Source: JALYXI01 sp963716685 (GTDB lineage: Bacteria > Acidobacteriota > Terriglobia > Bryobacterales > Bryobacteraceae). From it: DNA of 64,000 nt. Location: positions 1,208,616-1,272,615 of the forward strand of contig CAVQTR010000006.1 in assembly GCA_963716685.1 (NCBI GenBank). Direction: 5' to 3'. How positions within the stretch are numbered: position 1 is the first letter of the stretch; the number at the start of each line of letters is the position of its first letter. A model generated the notes under the pieces. It did no database searches and was not told where the DNA came from. It was given only the letters and a program-made list of their open reading frames with translations. Positions 24,961-33,749 of the stretch are shown here, piece by piece. Position numbers and translations under genes: made by a program.

Positions 24961-27396
24961 CTAGAAGGTCTTGAGAAATTCAATCAGGGCCCGCTTGTCG
25001 TCATCGCTCAGGCCGGGCTCTTCGGCGAACTTGTCAGTGCCGAAATAGTGGCCGCGATTAACCACATAATCCGGACACTTGCTCAGGTTCATCAGCGGGT
25101 CCACCAGATTCGCGAGCACCTTGCGGCCTTCCTCGTCGCTGGCGTCCTTCGGGAGCGCGGCGAGGTCGTGCTTGATGCGGAGAACCAGATCCAGGATTTT
25201 GGCATCGTGATCGACGCGGCCGGCCAGATCGGAATCGTCAGCGAGCAGGTTCAGGTTGGAAAGCAGGCCGACCGGCGCTCCCGTAGGAATGGGGCCGATC
25301 TCAATGCCGCTCTGGTTGAACAGCTTCGGGAAGATCCGCTGGCTCCAACCGAGCGCGCCTTTCAGGCTGTCTGGCACGTAACCCATGGGAACGCGCAGGT
25401 AGCTCTTCGTGGTGGTGCGATCGATCAGCCCGGGAACTTTGTCGCCCAGCAGGGAATCCTTATCGCGCCGTTCAGGCCAGAGCATCTTTTCAATGGAGTC
25501 CTGGAAAGACGCCAACCGCGCTTCCACGGACGGGCTGGGATTGAACTTGCCGACCGAATTGTTCAGCAGGAATGGCGCGGTGGACCAGAGGCTGATGAGC
25601 GATGCAGGGCGGGTGTAACCGCGGCCCCCGCCCGGAAGCTGGAACTGTTTCGGCGAGCCAGTCATGGGATTGTAGACCGTGATTTCGCCGACCGCAGGCA
25701 GATCCTTGTAGGTATCGGAAGAGAAGTTGTCCCAGATGTTGCCGCGGATGGCGTTTGTGGCCAGCGGGCTGCAGGCGTTGGTTTGCAGCAGCGTGACCGG
25801 CACACGGAACTCGGCCGAAAGGTAATTGCCGTCGAGAAAATCGGGCTGCATGACGATGTCCCGCATTTTGGCCTTGAACTCGTCGGTTTTGGTGGAAGCC
25901 CAGTATTTGTTCCAGCAGGTCAGGTAGTCTTTGCCCGAGCATCCGCCTGGATCAAGTCCCGCGACAGTGTCCGGCAGTTTGCTGGAATGGCAGCGGGCGC
26001 AGCGCTCGGCGAACACCATTTTGCCGCGATCCAGATTGCTCGATATCCGGCTCGCTCCATCGGGTGCGTCGCTCAGTTTGTGCGGATCGGTGGTCTTTAG
26101 AAAAAACAAAGCCAAATCGGGCGTCTGGGCTTCAGTGGCCTGCCAGAAGGCTGAATTCTTCCGCGCGACGGAGATTTCGATCGGAGTGGTCGTCTTGCCG
26201 CCGATTAGCGGATTGAAGTGCAGCAGCCACTCTTCGCTGAAGAGGCCGATGTTCAGAAAGACGCGATTCAAGGCGCCGAGCGCGCCTACCGAATCGGAAC
26301 CGTCTTTCAGAACGCGCGGGGCGAAGACCGTGGCGGGCGCCTGGAAAAACCCCGCGAGAGGCGAAGATGGCGGGACAAAATCGTTGAATTGCTTGTTGTT
26401 CAGGCCACCGCCGGCCAGCGTCTCCTTACCGAATCGTTTTGCCTGGTGCAGTCGCGGCGCCAGATTGTAAACCGCATTCATGGTGCGCGGGTTGTTGATG
26501 TTGTCGGTGGAGATGAGCGAAGTGTCGAGGCTCCCCGGACGAGAGGTGTGGAAGACCTGCCAGGGAAAGCTGGAGGTGTCGGCCTGCCAGGCGAAGATGC
26601 GGTCAATCCAGAAGTACTGGGCGCCGACATTGGAGCTGAGATTCGCCCACGTTGGGTGTTCGGGGTCGGCCGGCGGTTTTACCGGATTGGGTCCCACGTG
26701 ACAGAAGCCACACGACATGCCAACGCGGTACGGACGGACGAGATCTTTGCTGTTGTAATACGCCGGATCCGTGTAGAAGCGGTTGGCGTCCCACTTTTTC
26801 GCGGCCGCCTCATCAAACGCGGGGTTCGGAAACAGCCGCAGACCGACGATACCCGTAGCGTAGCCATAAAAGGAACCGGCAGGCAGGTTTTTGCCCCGCG
26901 CACCCAGCTTCACTCCCGGATATTTGGCTTCGTTTTCGAAAGGATCCGGAGGACAGCTGCCATTGCGCTTGTCGAGCCAAAGGCCGAAGTGATTGGGGTC
27001 GGGTCCGGTCGGCTTATCGAAACAGGGCTCGTTCACCAGACCGAGGTAGTTCCAGCGATTGTCCCGAGAAAATTTGAGGCTGGGATGAGACGAGACGGTT
27101 TTCAGAAAATCGACCGTACCCACGCTCAGGCCGGAGAGGGTATCCCAAAACCGGTCGTTGCCGGCTGTCCAGACGATCCAGTTGTTCCGGCCCTTCACCT
27201 CATCGGTGCTGAGCGGAACGGCCGAATCCATGTCGTGGAAGTAATCTTCGTCGGCGGCTGGGAACGACTCGACAGAGCGATTCGCCTGGCGTGCTTCGTC
27301 CAAAACCGTTCCGGGGCGAGGAGTGCCGGTCCCGCAACCCGAAAGAATGATCATCGAAACTGCCGTCACGGCACATAGTGCCTGTTGACCTGCCAT
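24961..27396 (-). CDS. diheme c-type cytochrome lipoprotein, possibly RoxA-like
   Basis: From the ATG at 27396 (AGGAG seven bases upstream) this is an 811-residue protein. The lipoprotein signal ends LSGC near residue 20. Two heme c motifs are present: CGFCH near residue 226 and CARCH near 462, followed by about 350 residues without a third. The large size, two well-separated CXXCH motifs and the stretch NNPRTMNAVYNLAPRLHQ recall diheme RoxA-type oxygenases and MauG-like peroxidases, but I cannot prove this by alignment. It should sit on the periplasmic face of a membrane. It lies between a TPR gene and a GMC oxidoreductase gene. A GTG at 27423 that overlaps the TPR stop is also in frame, but it would lengthen the signal region. 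Confidence 0.82.
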   Translation of the reverse strand: MAGQQALCAVTAVSMIILSGCGTGTPRPGTVLDEARQANRSVESFPAADEDYFHDMDSAVPLSTDEVKGRNNWIVWTAGNDRFWDTLSGLSVGTVDFLKTVSSHPSLKFSRDNRWNYLGLVNEPCFDKPTGPDPNHFGLWLDKRNGSCPPDPFENEAKYPGVKLGARGKNLPAGSFYGYATGIVGLRLFPNPAFDEAAAKKWDANRFYTDPAYYNSKDLVRPYRVGMSCGFCHVGPNPVKPPADPEHPTWANLSSNVGAQYFWIDRIFAWQADTSSFPWQVFHTSRPGSLDTSLISTDNINNPRTMNAVYNLAPRLHQAKRFGKETLAGGGLNNKQFNDFVPPSSPLAGFFQAPATVFAPRVLKDGSDSVGALGALNRVFLNIGLFSEEWLLHFNPLIGGKTTTPIEISVARKNSAFWQATEAQTPDLALFFLKTTDPHKLSDAPDGASRISSNLDRGKMVFAERCARCHSSKLPDTVAGLDPGGCSGKDYLTCWNKYWASTKTDEFKAKMRDIVMQPDFLDGNYLSAEFRVPVTLLQTNACSPLATNAIRGNIWDNFSSDTYKDLPAVGEITVYNPMTGSPKQFQLPGGGRGYTRPASLISLWSTAPFLLNNSVGKFNPSPSVEARLASFQDSIEKMLWPERRDKDSLLGDKVPGLIDRTTTKSYLRVPMGYVPDSLKGALGWSQRIFPKLFNQSGIEIGPIPTGAPVGLLSNLNLLADDSDLAGRVDHDAKILDLVLRIKHDLAALPKDASDEEGRKVLANLVDPLMNLSKCPDYVVNRGHYFGTDKFAEEPGLSDDDKRALIEFLKTF

Positions 27397-27419
27397 AGAA
27401 AGGCTCCTCAAAAATCCGA

Positions 27420-28577
27420 TCACGCACGGTGCACGTGAAATCCGTGATGAAAAGGGTTTAATTCCAGTGCGCGCCGGGAAAGCTCCTCACTCTCCTGAAC
27501 CCGCCCCGCCGCCGCTTTGATGGTCGCCGCTTTGGCGAACAGATGCCCGTCACGAACACCTGAACCCAGCGCGCGATCCATCATTCGATGGGCTTCCTCC
27601 GTCTGGCCGTCGCGGTAGAGCGCCCATGCCAGCGCGCCTTCGGTTCCGAAGTTCTGACGCAGTTCCCAATCCTTCACCGCCCACGTCACAGCCTCGGTCC
27701 CGTCCTCGCGGACATCCGAAAAGAAGTCCACCAGATGGTGATAGTAATGCACCCCGCCGTTTCGCGAAGCTTCCAGAAAACCGGCGAGCGCCTGGTCGAA
27801 CCATTTGTCGGCTTCGGCCTGTTCACCCATAGCGGCGAGGAGTTCACCGAAAGCCTGCTGCAATTCCGGCCGCGGCGTTTCCGCCAGTACCTGATGGTAG
27901 AGCGCCACGGCTTCGTCGTATCGGCCCTGCGAACCACGAAGCTCGGCGAGGTGATCGCTGACCAGCCAGTAGCCGGAATAGGCGTGATCGGCGCGTTGGT
28001 AATGCGCCTCGGCTTCGTCGAAAGATCCCCGCCGCAGATCGAGAAGGCCGCGCTGCAGCTGCACCCACGCGTAACCGCGCATCTCCTTCGCAGTAATTTC
28101 CTCTTCGGCCTGCTCGTAAAGGGACTCGGCCGTCTCCGGTTCGCCGAATTTGGATTCGAAGAACGCCAGTCGCGCCAGATTATCCCAGGTACGGTCTTCC
28201 GCAATCAGCGTTTCGCAGAGTTCTTTGGATTGCCGGTAGCGGCCTTCCTGCAGGTGAATGTCAATCTGGATGACGCGTCCGGGAAAGCTGCCGGCGAGAC
28301 CTCGAGACATATCGAGATCGCACCGTGTGTCCGCCAGACGGTGGAACTTCATGTCCAGGCTGGCTTTGATGAGGCACAGGTCCGGCCACGGACCCACCTT
28401 CGCCAGCGTTTCCGCGAGAACATTTTCCGCGGCCGCGAATTCGTCCAGCCTGCCGGTAAGAGCCGCGCGCTGATAGAGGCGGCCCACGCGCAGGGTGTTC
28501 TCCTGCGTGCCGGAAGGGTTCGCCAGCTCCGCGATCTCCCGGTCGATTCGATCCAGCTCTTTCCGGTAATCGGTCAC
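27420..28577 (-). CDS. TPR-repeat protein
   Basis: A 385-residue soluble protein made of helical pairs typical of tetratricopeptide repeats. Examples are LAELRGSQGRYDEAVALYHQ, LARLAFFESKFGEPETAESL and GLLDLRRGSFDEAEAHYQRA. There are no transmembrane segments or signal peptide. It starts with a GTG preceded by GGTGAGG, 12 bases after the DUF4331-like gene, and ends 23 bases before the cytochrome start. It is probably a scaffold or assembly factor for the adjacent redox proteins; the partner is unknown. Confidence 0.82.
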   Translation of the reverse strand: MTDYRKELDRIDREIAELANPSGTQENTLRVGRLYQRAALTGRLDEFAAAENVLAETLAKVGPWPDLCLIKASLDMKFHRLADTRCDLDMSRGLAGSFPGRVIQIDIHLQEGRYRQSKELCETLIAEDRTWDNLARLAFFESKFGEPETAESLYEQAEEEITAKEMRGYAWVQLQRGLLDLRRGSFDEAEAHYQRADHAYSGYWLVSDHLAELRGSQGRYDEAVALYHQVLAETPRPELQQAFGELLAAMGEQAEADKWFDQALAGFLEASRNGGVHYYHHLVDFFSDVREDGTEAVTWAVKDWELRQNFGTEGALAWALYRDGQTEEAHRMMDRALGSGVRDGHLFAKAATIKAAAGRVQESEELSRRALELNPFHHGFHVHRA

Positions 28578-28589
28578 GCGCGCCTCACC

Positions 28590-30155
28590 TCACCAGGGTT
28601 CGGCGAGATACGGGAAATGGTCGAGGAATTCTTTATCGTTCTTCAGCGGATTGGGAGGATTCTTCGGCACGATCGGCGCTGCGGCCCAAAGCGCGGGGTC
28701 GCCCAGCGTTTCTACGTGATACTTCCTGCCGTTGAGGGTGGCTTCCATGTCCAGGAAGAGCGATAGAAAGCGCGTGGCCACCTGATCTTCCGGACGGCGG
28801 CCAAACGGCCAGGTGCCCGTGGTGTCCATATCCACCGCGCAGACATTGGGGACGAAGATCTCGAACGGACGGCGCAGCGGAATCTTCATCCCTTTTGGAT
28901 TCCACGAATCGTCCGGCATGTTGAGCTGCTGGAAGAGGGTTTTTCTCGTGCGCGGGAAGGCTTCGATGGGCGTGGCGTATGTTTTGTGAATGGAGATGGG
29001 CGAGTTGTCGTGATCGAACGAAGTTTGCAGCCCGAGCGCTGTGATGGACGGACCAAAGCCCCAGCCGAGATGCGCCAGGCGTTTGATGAAGTGTGGCGCC
29101 AGCCAAAAGTTGTTGGCGCCAAGCTGCCGGTTGTCCTCGCGCTCGCTCAGCGCGGCATCGGCAAAGGGCAGGCCGTCGGTATCCACCAGCTTGTACTGCT
29201 TCAGCTGTTCGTCGGATTGAGAGCCATCGAGCAGTGCCCACGGATGCTGGTGCCAGAACGGCTCATCGGGAATGGTTTCCACCTTGTGCGCGGCTTTCAG
29301 GACCCAGCTCTCGCCCCACGCATTCACCACGCGATCCTTCGCGGGATCCTGGGTGAAGAACGCCATCGGGATTTCGAAAACCATGGCGTTGCAGTTCTTG
29401 CCTGCGCGCGCGTCTTCGCCGTCGTAGACGAAGCGGAAGTTGCCGTCCGCATCTTTCTTGTACTTATCTCCTGTCCAGGTCCACGGCCCGGGAGGAAGAT
29501 CCTTTTTCACCGTCTTTCCCCAGGCCGGCATAGCGGGATCGAAGTTGAAAAGATGGTTGCCCTCAAGTTCGATGAGCGTCTTGGGGATGGGCAGCTCGCG
29601 CGCTTCGGTCATGGAATGCGGCACATGATAGAACTGCGGCGCGTAGTTGATGGAGCGGAAGAAACCGGGCAGATCGTTGAAGAACGCTTCTTCGCGTCCA
29701 CCGATATATACCTGTAGGGAATGCCCGCCGGGAGTGATGACCCTTTCCACTCGGTTAGTGGCCACGTCTCGCGTGAAGTCCCCGCCGGCAAAACGCAGGA
29801 AGGCAAGATGTGCGGTGCCATTCGGATCGATGGTGACCCGAATCTCGGCCGCTTTGAAGATGCCCAGGTATTTGTCTTTGATGGAGCTGAAGTACTTCAG
29901 CAGCGTTTCGAGCGTCTGGTCTTCGGTGCCGGGCCATGACGAGCGCGGAGCCGCCACCACCTGCATGCGGTACAACATGTCGCTGTCGAAGACCCCGGTG
30001 TCCGGAACGGAAGCCATGGTCAGCGCCAGAACCACCTTTTCGCCGCCCGCGGTGTCGGAGGAAGGGAAGCCGAAGAAGTCGTAAAGATCGGCAGCGCTGA
30101 CGTCGATATCCGAGAAGGCGGAATTTACCGCATTGGGGTCATTGTGGTCAGCCAA
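28590..30155 (-). CDS. DUF4331-like protein, TTG start
   Basis: About 521 residues, beginning LADHNDPNAVNSAFSDIDVS and then AADLYDFFGFPSSDTAGGEK, which resembles the start of DUF4331 proteins. The rest is beta-rich, with repeated short strands and many aromatic residues (PWTWTGDKYKKDADGNFRF, FHLPHSM-like segments). I chose the TTG at 30155 because a GGAGG lies six bases upstream (30162-30166); the longer frame from an ATG at 30200 has no site and adds a cysteine-bearing run unlike the family start. No signal peptide is visible, though family members are often secreted. It is the first gene of the five-gene oxidative unit and divergent from accB. Its function is unknown. Confidence 0.75.
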   Translation of the reverse strand: MADHNDPNAVNSAFSDIDVSAADLYDFFGFPSSDTAGGEKVVLALTMASVPDTGVFDSDMLYRMQVVAAPRSSWPGTEDQTLETLLKYFSSIKDKYLGIFKAAEIRVTIDPNGTAHLAFLRFAGGDFTRDVATNRVERVITPGGHSLQVYIGGREEAFFNDLPGFFRSINYAPQFYHVPHSMTEARELPIPKTLIELEGNHLFNFDPAMPAWGKTVKKDLPPGPWTWTGDKYKKDADGNFRFVYDGEDARAGKNCNAMVFEIPMAFFTQDPAKDRVVNAWGESWVLKAAHKVETIPDEPFWHQHPWALLDGSQSDEQLKQYKLVDTDGLPFADAALSEREDNRQLGANNFWLAPHFIKRLAHLGWGFGPSITALGLQTSFDHDNSPISIHKTYATPIEAFPRTRKTLFQQLNMPDDSWNPKGMKIPLRRPFEIFVPNVCAVDMDTTGTWPFGRRPEDQVATRFLSLFLDMEATLNGRKYHVETLGDPALWAAAPIVPKNPPNPLKNDKEFLDHFPYLAEPW

Positions 30156-30161
30156 GGCAAT

Positions 30162-30166
30162 CCTCC
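30162..30166 (-). promoter_or_regulatory. ribosome binding site that sets the TTG start of the DUF4331-like gene
   Basis: GGAGG on the minus strand, six bases before the TTG at 30155. It is the only strong site near this start, and it favours the rare TTG over the upstream ATG at 30200. Confidence 0.6.
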
Positions 30167-30242
30167 AGACGCAGGATTGATTGTTTACGAATTCGCACAA
30201 ATCGTCAATGCTTTTTTTCGTCCGTGGGCAATCCTACAAATC

Positions 30243-30258
30243 CTGTTAACCTGTTAAC
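30243..30258. repeat. tandem CTGTTAAC pair directly before accB
   Basis: Two perfect adjacent copies of CTGTTAAC end five bases before the accB ATG. Each contains the palindrome GTTAAC. There is no ordinary ribosome binding site in the same place. They could be an operator for autoregulation of accBC or chance; no known fatty-acid regulator site matches. Confidence 0.35.
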
Positions 30259-30263
30259 TTGCG

Positions 30264-30737
30264 ATGACTTTAGAAGAGATCCGCGAGCTGATCCAGCTGG
30301 CCAAACAAACGGGCGTTGCCGAGCTGGAGGTACAGCGTGGCGACAACCGCGTTCGGATCCGCCTTTCGTTCGGCGGAGAAGCGCAGCATGCCGCGCCTCC
30401 GGCTTACATGGTGGAACCTCAGGCGCACGCTGCCGCGGAACAGGCAGCCGCGAAACGCGAACCCGCTGCTACCGCGGAACCGGCGGCCGATGCTTCGCTC
30501 ATGCTGGTGAAATCGCCCATCGTCGGAACCTTCTACGAGAGTTCTTCGCCGGACTCGCCGCCGTTTGTTCGGGTGGGAGAGAAGGTCACACCAGGCAAGG
30601 TGCTCTGCATCATCGAATCGATGAAGTTGATGAACGAGATTGAGGCCGAAGTGGCCGGCATCCTGGAGAGCAAGCTGGTTCCGAACGGACAGCCGGTCGA
30701 GTATGGAGAGGCTCTGTTTGCCATCCGGCCCCTTTAA
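30264..30737 (+). CDS. accB: biotin carboxyl carrier protein of acetyl-CoA carboxylase
   Basis: A 157-residue protein. The N-terminal helix (TLEEIRELIQLAKQTGVAELEV) is followed by an Ala/Glu/Pro-rich linker (residues 50-80) and a biotinyl domain with the canonical ESMKLMNE, the biotin acceptor being Lys121. The domain carries carboxybiotin from the AccC active site to the carboxyltransferase, the first step of fatty-acid synthesis. The gene overlaps the start of accC by 35 bases, the conserved accBC arrangement. The tandem CTGTTAAC repeat lies just upstream, and the start has no obvious Shine-Dalgarno sequence. Confidence 0.96.
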   Translation: MTLEEIRELIQLAKQTGVAELEVQRGDNRVRIRLSFGGEAQHAAPPAYMVEPQAHAAAEQAAAKREPAATAEPAADASLMLVKSPIVGTFYESSSPDSPPFVRVGEKVTPGKVLCIIESMKLMNEIEAEVAGILESKLVPNGQPVEYGEALFAIRPL

Positions 30738-32073
30738 GAAGATACTCATAGCCAACCGAGGGGAAATTGCGCTGCGCATCATTTGCGCCTGCAAAGACCT
30801 GGGCATCCGCACGGTAGCGGTGTATTCCGAAGCCGATCGTCACAGTCTGCCGGTGCGCTTCGCGGACGAGGCCATCTGCATCGGGCCCGCAAAGAGCGCG
30901 CGCAGCTACCTGGATATTCCTTCCATCATCAGCGCCGCGGAAATCACCAATGTGGATGCGATCCATCCGGGCTATGGATTTCTCAGCGAGAACGCCAATT
31001 TTGCGGAAGTCTGCGAAGTCTCGGGGCTGACCTTTATCGGACCCACCCCGCATGTGATCCGTGAGATGGGCGTGAAGGAACGCGCCAGAGCCATCATGCG
31101 CCAGCACGGCGTGCCGATTCTTCCTGGATCGGCAGGAGTTCTGAGTGGTCCCGAGGAAGCGCTGGAACTGGCAACTTCCGTGGGCTACCCGGTGATTCTG
31201 AAAGCATCGGCGGGCGGCGGCGGACGCGGCATGCGCGTGGTGCACCGGGCGGAAGAGCTCGCCGGGATGCTTTCTCAGGCGCAAAGCGAAGCGGGCGCGG
31301 CTTTCAGTTCAGCCGATGTTTACTTGGAGAAGTATATCGGTGCGCCGCGGCACATCGAATTTCAGGTGCTGGCGGATCAGCATGGCCATGTCGAGATTCT
31401 GGGTGAGCGCGAGTGCAGTATCCAGCGGCGGCATCAGAAGCTTCTGGAGGAATCGCCTTCGCCGGCGCTTCGTCCCGAAGAGCGAAAGCGCGTATCAGAA
31501 AGCCTGACCGGCGCGCTGCGCGAGATCGGCTACACCAACGCGGGCACTGTCGAGTTCCTGATGGATGAGACCGGCAACCTGTATTTCATCGAAGTGAATG
31601 CGCGCATTCAGGTGGAACATCCGGTGACCGAAATGGTGACGGGAATCGACCTGGTGAAGGCGCAGATCCGGATCGCGGCGGGCGAACACCTGCGCGACAT
31701 CATTCAATTGCCGGTGAAATGCGCGGGGCATGCGATCGAGTGCCGCATCAACGCGGAGAACCCGGTGACGTTTACGCCGTCTCCGGGACGCATCACGGCT
31801 CTGAATCTGCCGGGTGGAATCGGCATCCGCGTGGATACGCATGCGTACACGGATGGAGTGATTCCGCCGTACTACGACTCGCTGGTGGCGAAGTTAATCG
31901 CGCACGGGCGCGACCGCGAAGAGGCGATCACGCGCATGCAGCGGGCGCTGCAGATGTTCATCGTGGAAGGAATCCACACGTCGATTCCGCTGCATCAGAA
32001 GATTCTTCTGGACTCGGATTTCCGGGCGGGCAACTTCGATACGAACTTCGTGCAGCGATTTATGAAGAACTAG
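30703..32073 (+). CDS. accC: biotin carboxylase subunit of acetyl-CoA carboxylase
   Basis: About 456 residues with the ATP-grasp biotin carboxylase fold: ILIANRGEIALRIICAC at the start, the glycine-rich ATP loop KASAGGGGRGMRVV, the HIEFQVLADQHG segment and the active-site stretch FIEVNARIQVEHPVTE. It carboxylates the biotin on AccB using ATP and bicarbonate. The start is uncertain: the ATG at 30703 overlaps accB, while a TTG at 30718 has GGAGAGG six bases upstream. The usual family start (FKKILIANRG) begins even nearer the accB stop. The 3' end overlaps the convergent gene by four bases. Confidence 0.95.
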   Translation: MERLCLPSGPFKKILIANRGEIALRIICACKDLGIRTVAVYSEADRHSLPVRFADEAICIGPAKSARSYLDIPSIISAAEITNVDAIHPGYGFLSENANFAEVCEVSGLTFIGPTPHVIREMGVKERARAIMRQHGVPILPGSAGVLSGPEEALELATSVGYPVILKASAGGGGRGMRVVHRAEELAGMLSQAQSEAGAAFSSADVYLEKYIGAPRHIEFQVLADQHGHVEILGERECSIQRRHQKLLEESPSPALRPEERKRVSESLTGALREIGYTNAGTVEFLMDETGNLYFIEVNARIQVEHPVTEMVTGIDLVKAQIRIAAGEHLRDIIQLPVKCAGHAIECRINAENPVTFTPSPGRITALNLPGGIGIRVDTHAYTDGVIPPYYDSLVAKLIAHGRDREEAITRMQRALQMFIVEGIHTSIPLHQKILLDSDFRAGNFDTNFVQRFMKN

Positions 32074-32852
32074 TAGGGGCCGCGACGGCCTAAGCGGGTT
32101 GTGTCTTTCACGCTGGGCAGCGGGCCGCCGCCCCCGTCGGAGAAGTGCCCGGAGCCGGGCGCGTTGTTGGTGATCAGCTCGGTTTCCGTGAAGGTCAGGG
32201 GCCGGTCAAGCACCATTTCGATGGTGCTGCCTTTGGCGAGCACCGCGTCCGGACCGCGCGAGAGGAGCACCTGAGCCAGTCCCGCAGCAGCACCCGCGCC
32301 GGCGCCAATACCCGCGCCCATGCCTACGCTCTTTGCAGCCGCGCCGGCCACAACGCCAATGGAAGCGCCTGCCGCCGTGGTTTCGGCAATCGTGCGCGCG
32401 TCTCCGCCCTTATTGCCTTCGCTTACAACTTTTCCTTCCTTGCGGTTTAGCTCTTCGGAGGCGCGGCCATCCACTCCGCTAAGACGGGCACGAAAGTCCC
32501 GGGTGACGCCGTTTGCGAGCGTCAGGGTATCGAAGCGCAGGTAGAGTTCACCGCGGCCTTTCACGTGGCCGGGACGCTTCACTTCGGTGATGGTGCCGCT
32601 GACGAAACTTCCCGGCGGGATCACAATTTTGCCGTTCGCCAGAATGGGGAATACAGTTTCCAGGTAGACCCGGTCGCCCGATGCCGAATGTTTGGTGCTG
32701 ACGCTGTTGATGAGCGCGAGCGGGATGTGAACGCCGCTTTCCACTACGAAGTGACGCGGCCCCTGCACGGTTTCCTGGGGCGCGATGGGCTCCGACGCCT
32801 GCTGCGCAAAGGCGCAACCAGCCACAATCCACGCACTCCACAGCAGCCGCAT
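32070..32852 (-). CDS. secreted protein with glycine-zipper region, function unknown
   Basis: From the ATG at 32852, which has AGGAGAGG upstream, the protein has 260 residues. The signal peptide is MRLLWSAWIVAGCAFA, followed by a Pro/Gln-rich linker. A beta-rich central domain (IPLALINSVSTKHSASGDRVYL, then KIVIPPGSFVSGTITEVKRPG) resembles the beta-barrel of TrbI/VirB10-like proteins. The stretch AGASIGVVAGAAAKSVGMGAGIGAG is a glycine zipper likely to insert in membrane. The C-terminus is Gly-rich and ends RRGPY. I do not recognise a named family. It is the last gene of the minus-strand group 35183-32070, with about 50 bases between genes. Confidence 0.7.
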   Translation of the reverse strand: MRLLWSAWIVAGCAFAQQASEPIAPQETVQGPRHFVVESGVHIPLALINSVSTKHSASGDRVYLETVFPILANGKIVIPPGSFVSGTITEVKRPGHVKGRGELYLRFDTLTLANGVTRDFRARLSGVDGRASEELNRKEGKVVSEGNKGGDARTIAETTAAGASIGVVAGAAAKSVGMGAGIGAGAGAAAGLAQVLLSRGPDAVLAKGSTIEMVLDRPLTFTETELITNNAPGSGHFSDGGGGPLPSVKDTTRLGRRGPY

Positions 32853-32899
32853 CGTAAAAAGCCTCTCCTCATTGTAAACGCGGGACATTCGGGGAAGTT

Positions 32900-33682
32900 T
32901 CAGTGAGTTCGCAGCGCAAGGCCCGGGACGCTGATCTGGGTGCCGATGGCCACGCGGAGCTCAGGATTGGGCGGAGCGCCCGCGGGCACCTGCATGTTGA
33001 TCTGGTACAGCCCGGCGAACCCAGGTGTCAGTCCGGCATAGTAGATAAGTTTGGGATCCAAAGGAGTACCGCTCAAAACCACTTCCATGTCCGCCAGATG
33101 CTGCAGTTTGGTGAGACCGCTGGTTACCTGGCCCGCCACGACGTCAGGGATCGTTCGGCCAAGGCCCAGCGCATAAACGACGATGACTTCTCCCACGGAT
33201 GCCGGTGCGGCTTCCGTGATCAGCGAGCCGTTGGCGTGGGTTGCCAGAACAGTGCCCGGAGACTGCGCGAAGAGTTGCGGGGCGGTTTCGTTGAGCACGA
33301 TCGTCGTGGGAGGGCCGGCGCTGCCCTGGCGTGTCACGGAGACGGTTACCGGGCCGGGTAACAGGTTCGACGGCACCAGGATATTGATCTGATCCGGGGA
33401 AACGTAATAGAGATTCGCGGGCAGAATGCCCAGAAGCACGCTTACGCCGTTGAGACTGGTGGGGAGCACAGATGTGTTGGCTGGCAGACCGCGAACTCCG
33501 TCACTGAGACGAAGGCCGTACAGCGAAACGATGGTATTCGGAGCGTAGTTGTTGGGCAGATTACTGGCTGCATTGACAATGCTCGCGGCTGTGTACCACG
33601 GCGCCGTGGAGCCCTGAAACGCGCGGCATGGCAGTGACGACAGAAGCAACAGGAAGGCCGGCGCGGCACGGGCGGCGAGCAT
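32900..33682 (-). CDS. secreted TIGR03437-type protein
   Basis: A 260-residue protein from the ATG at 33682, with a signal peptide (APAFLLLLSSLPCRA). The body is the repeat-type domain often found at the C-termini of large secreted Solibacter proteins: VNAASNLPNNYAPNTIVSLYGLRLSD, then YYVSPDQINILVPSNLLPGPV, then GEVIVVYALGLGRT and LTPGFAGLYQINMQVP. Here it stands alone instead of as a C-terminal domain. An ATG at 33700 is possible. It is exported and presumably surface-associated; the role of the domain is unknown. It is close to a longer protein with the same domain at 33750-35183. Confidence 0.82.
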   Translation of the reverse strand: MLAARAAPAFLLLLSSLPCRAFQGSTAPWYTAASIVNAASNLPNNYAPNTIVSLYGLRLSDGVRGLPANTSVLPTSLNGVSVLLGILPANLYYVSPDQINILVPSNLLPGPVTVSVTRQGSAGPPTTIVLNETAPQLFAQSPGTVLATHANGSLITEAAPASVGEVIVVYALGLGRTIPDVVAGQVTSGLTKLQHLADMEVVLSGTPLDPKLIYYAGLTPGFAGLYQINMQVPAGAPPNPELRVAIGTQISVPGLALRTH

Positions 33683-33749
33683 GGGAGGACCAGTCTCCAT
33701 TGTTGGGGAGCCGGCCCGGCCCAACCTCTATCCCCCACGAAGGGGAGGA

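Noticed and set aside
24487..26100. Plus-strand frame of 537 residues
   Set aside because: Antisense shadow of the GMC oxidoreductase and diheme genes; high-GC shadows of this length are expected.
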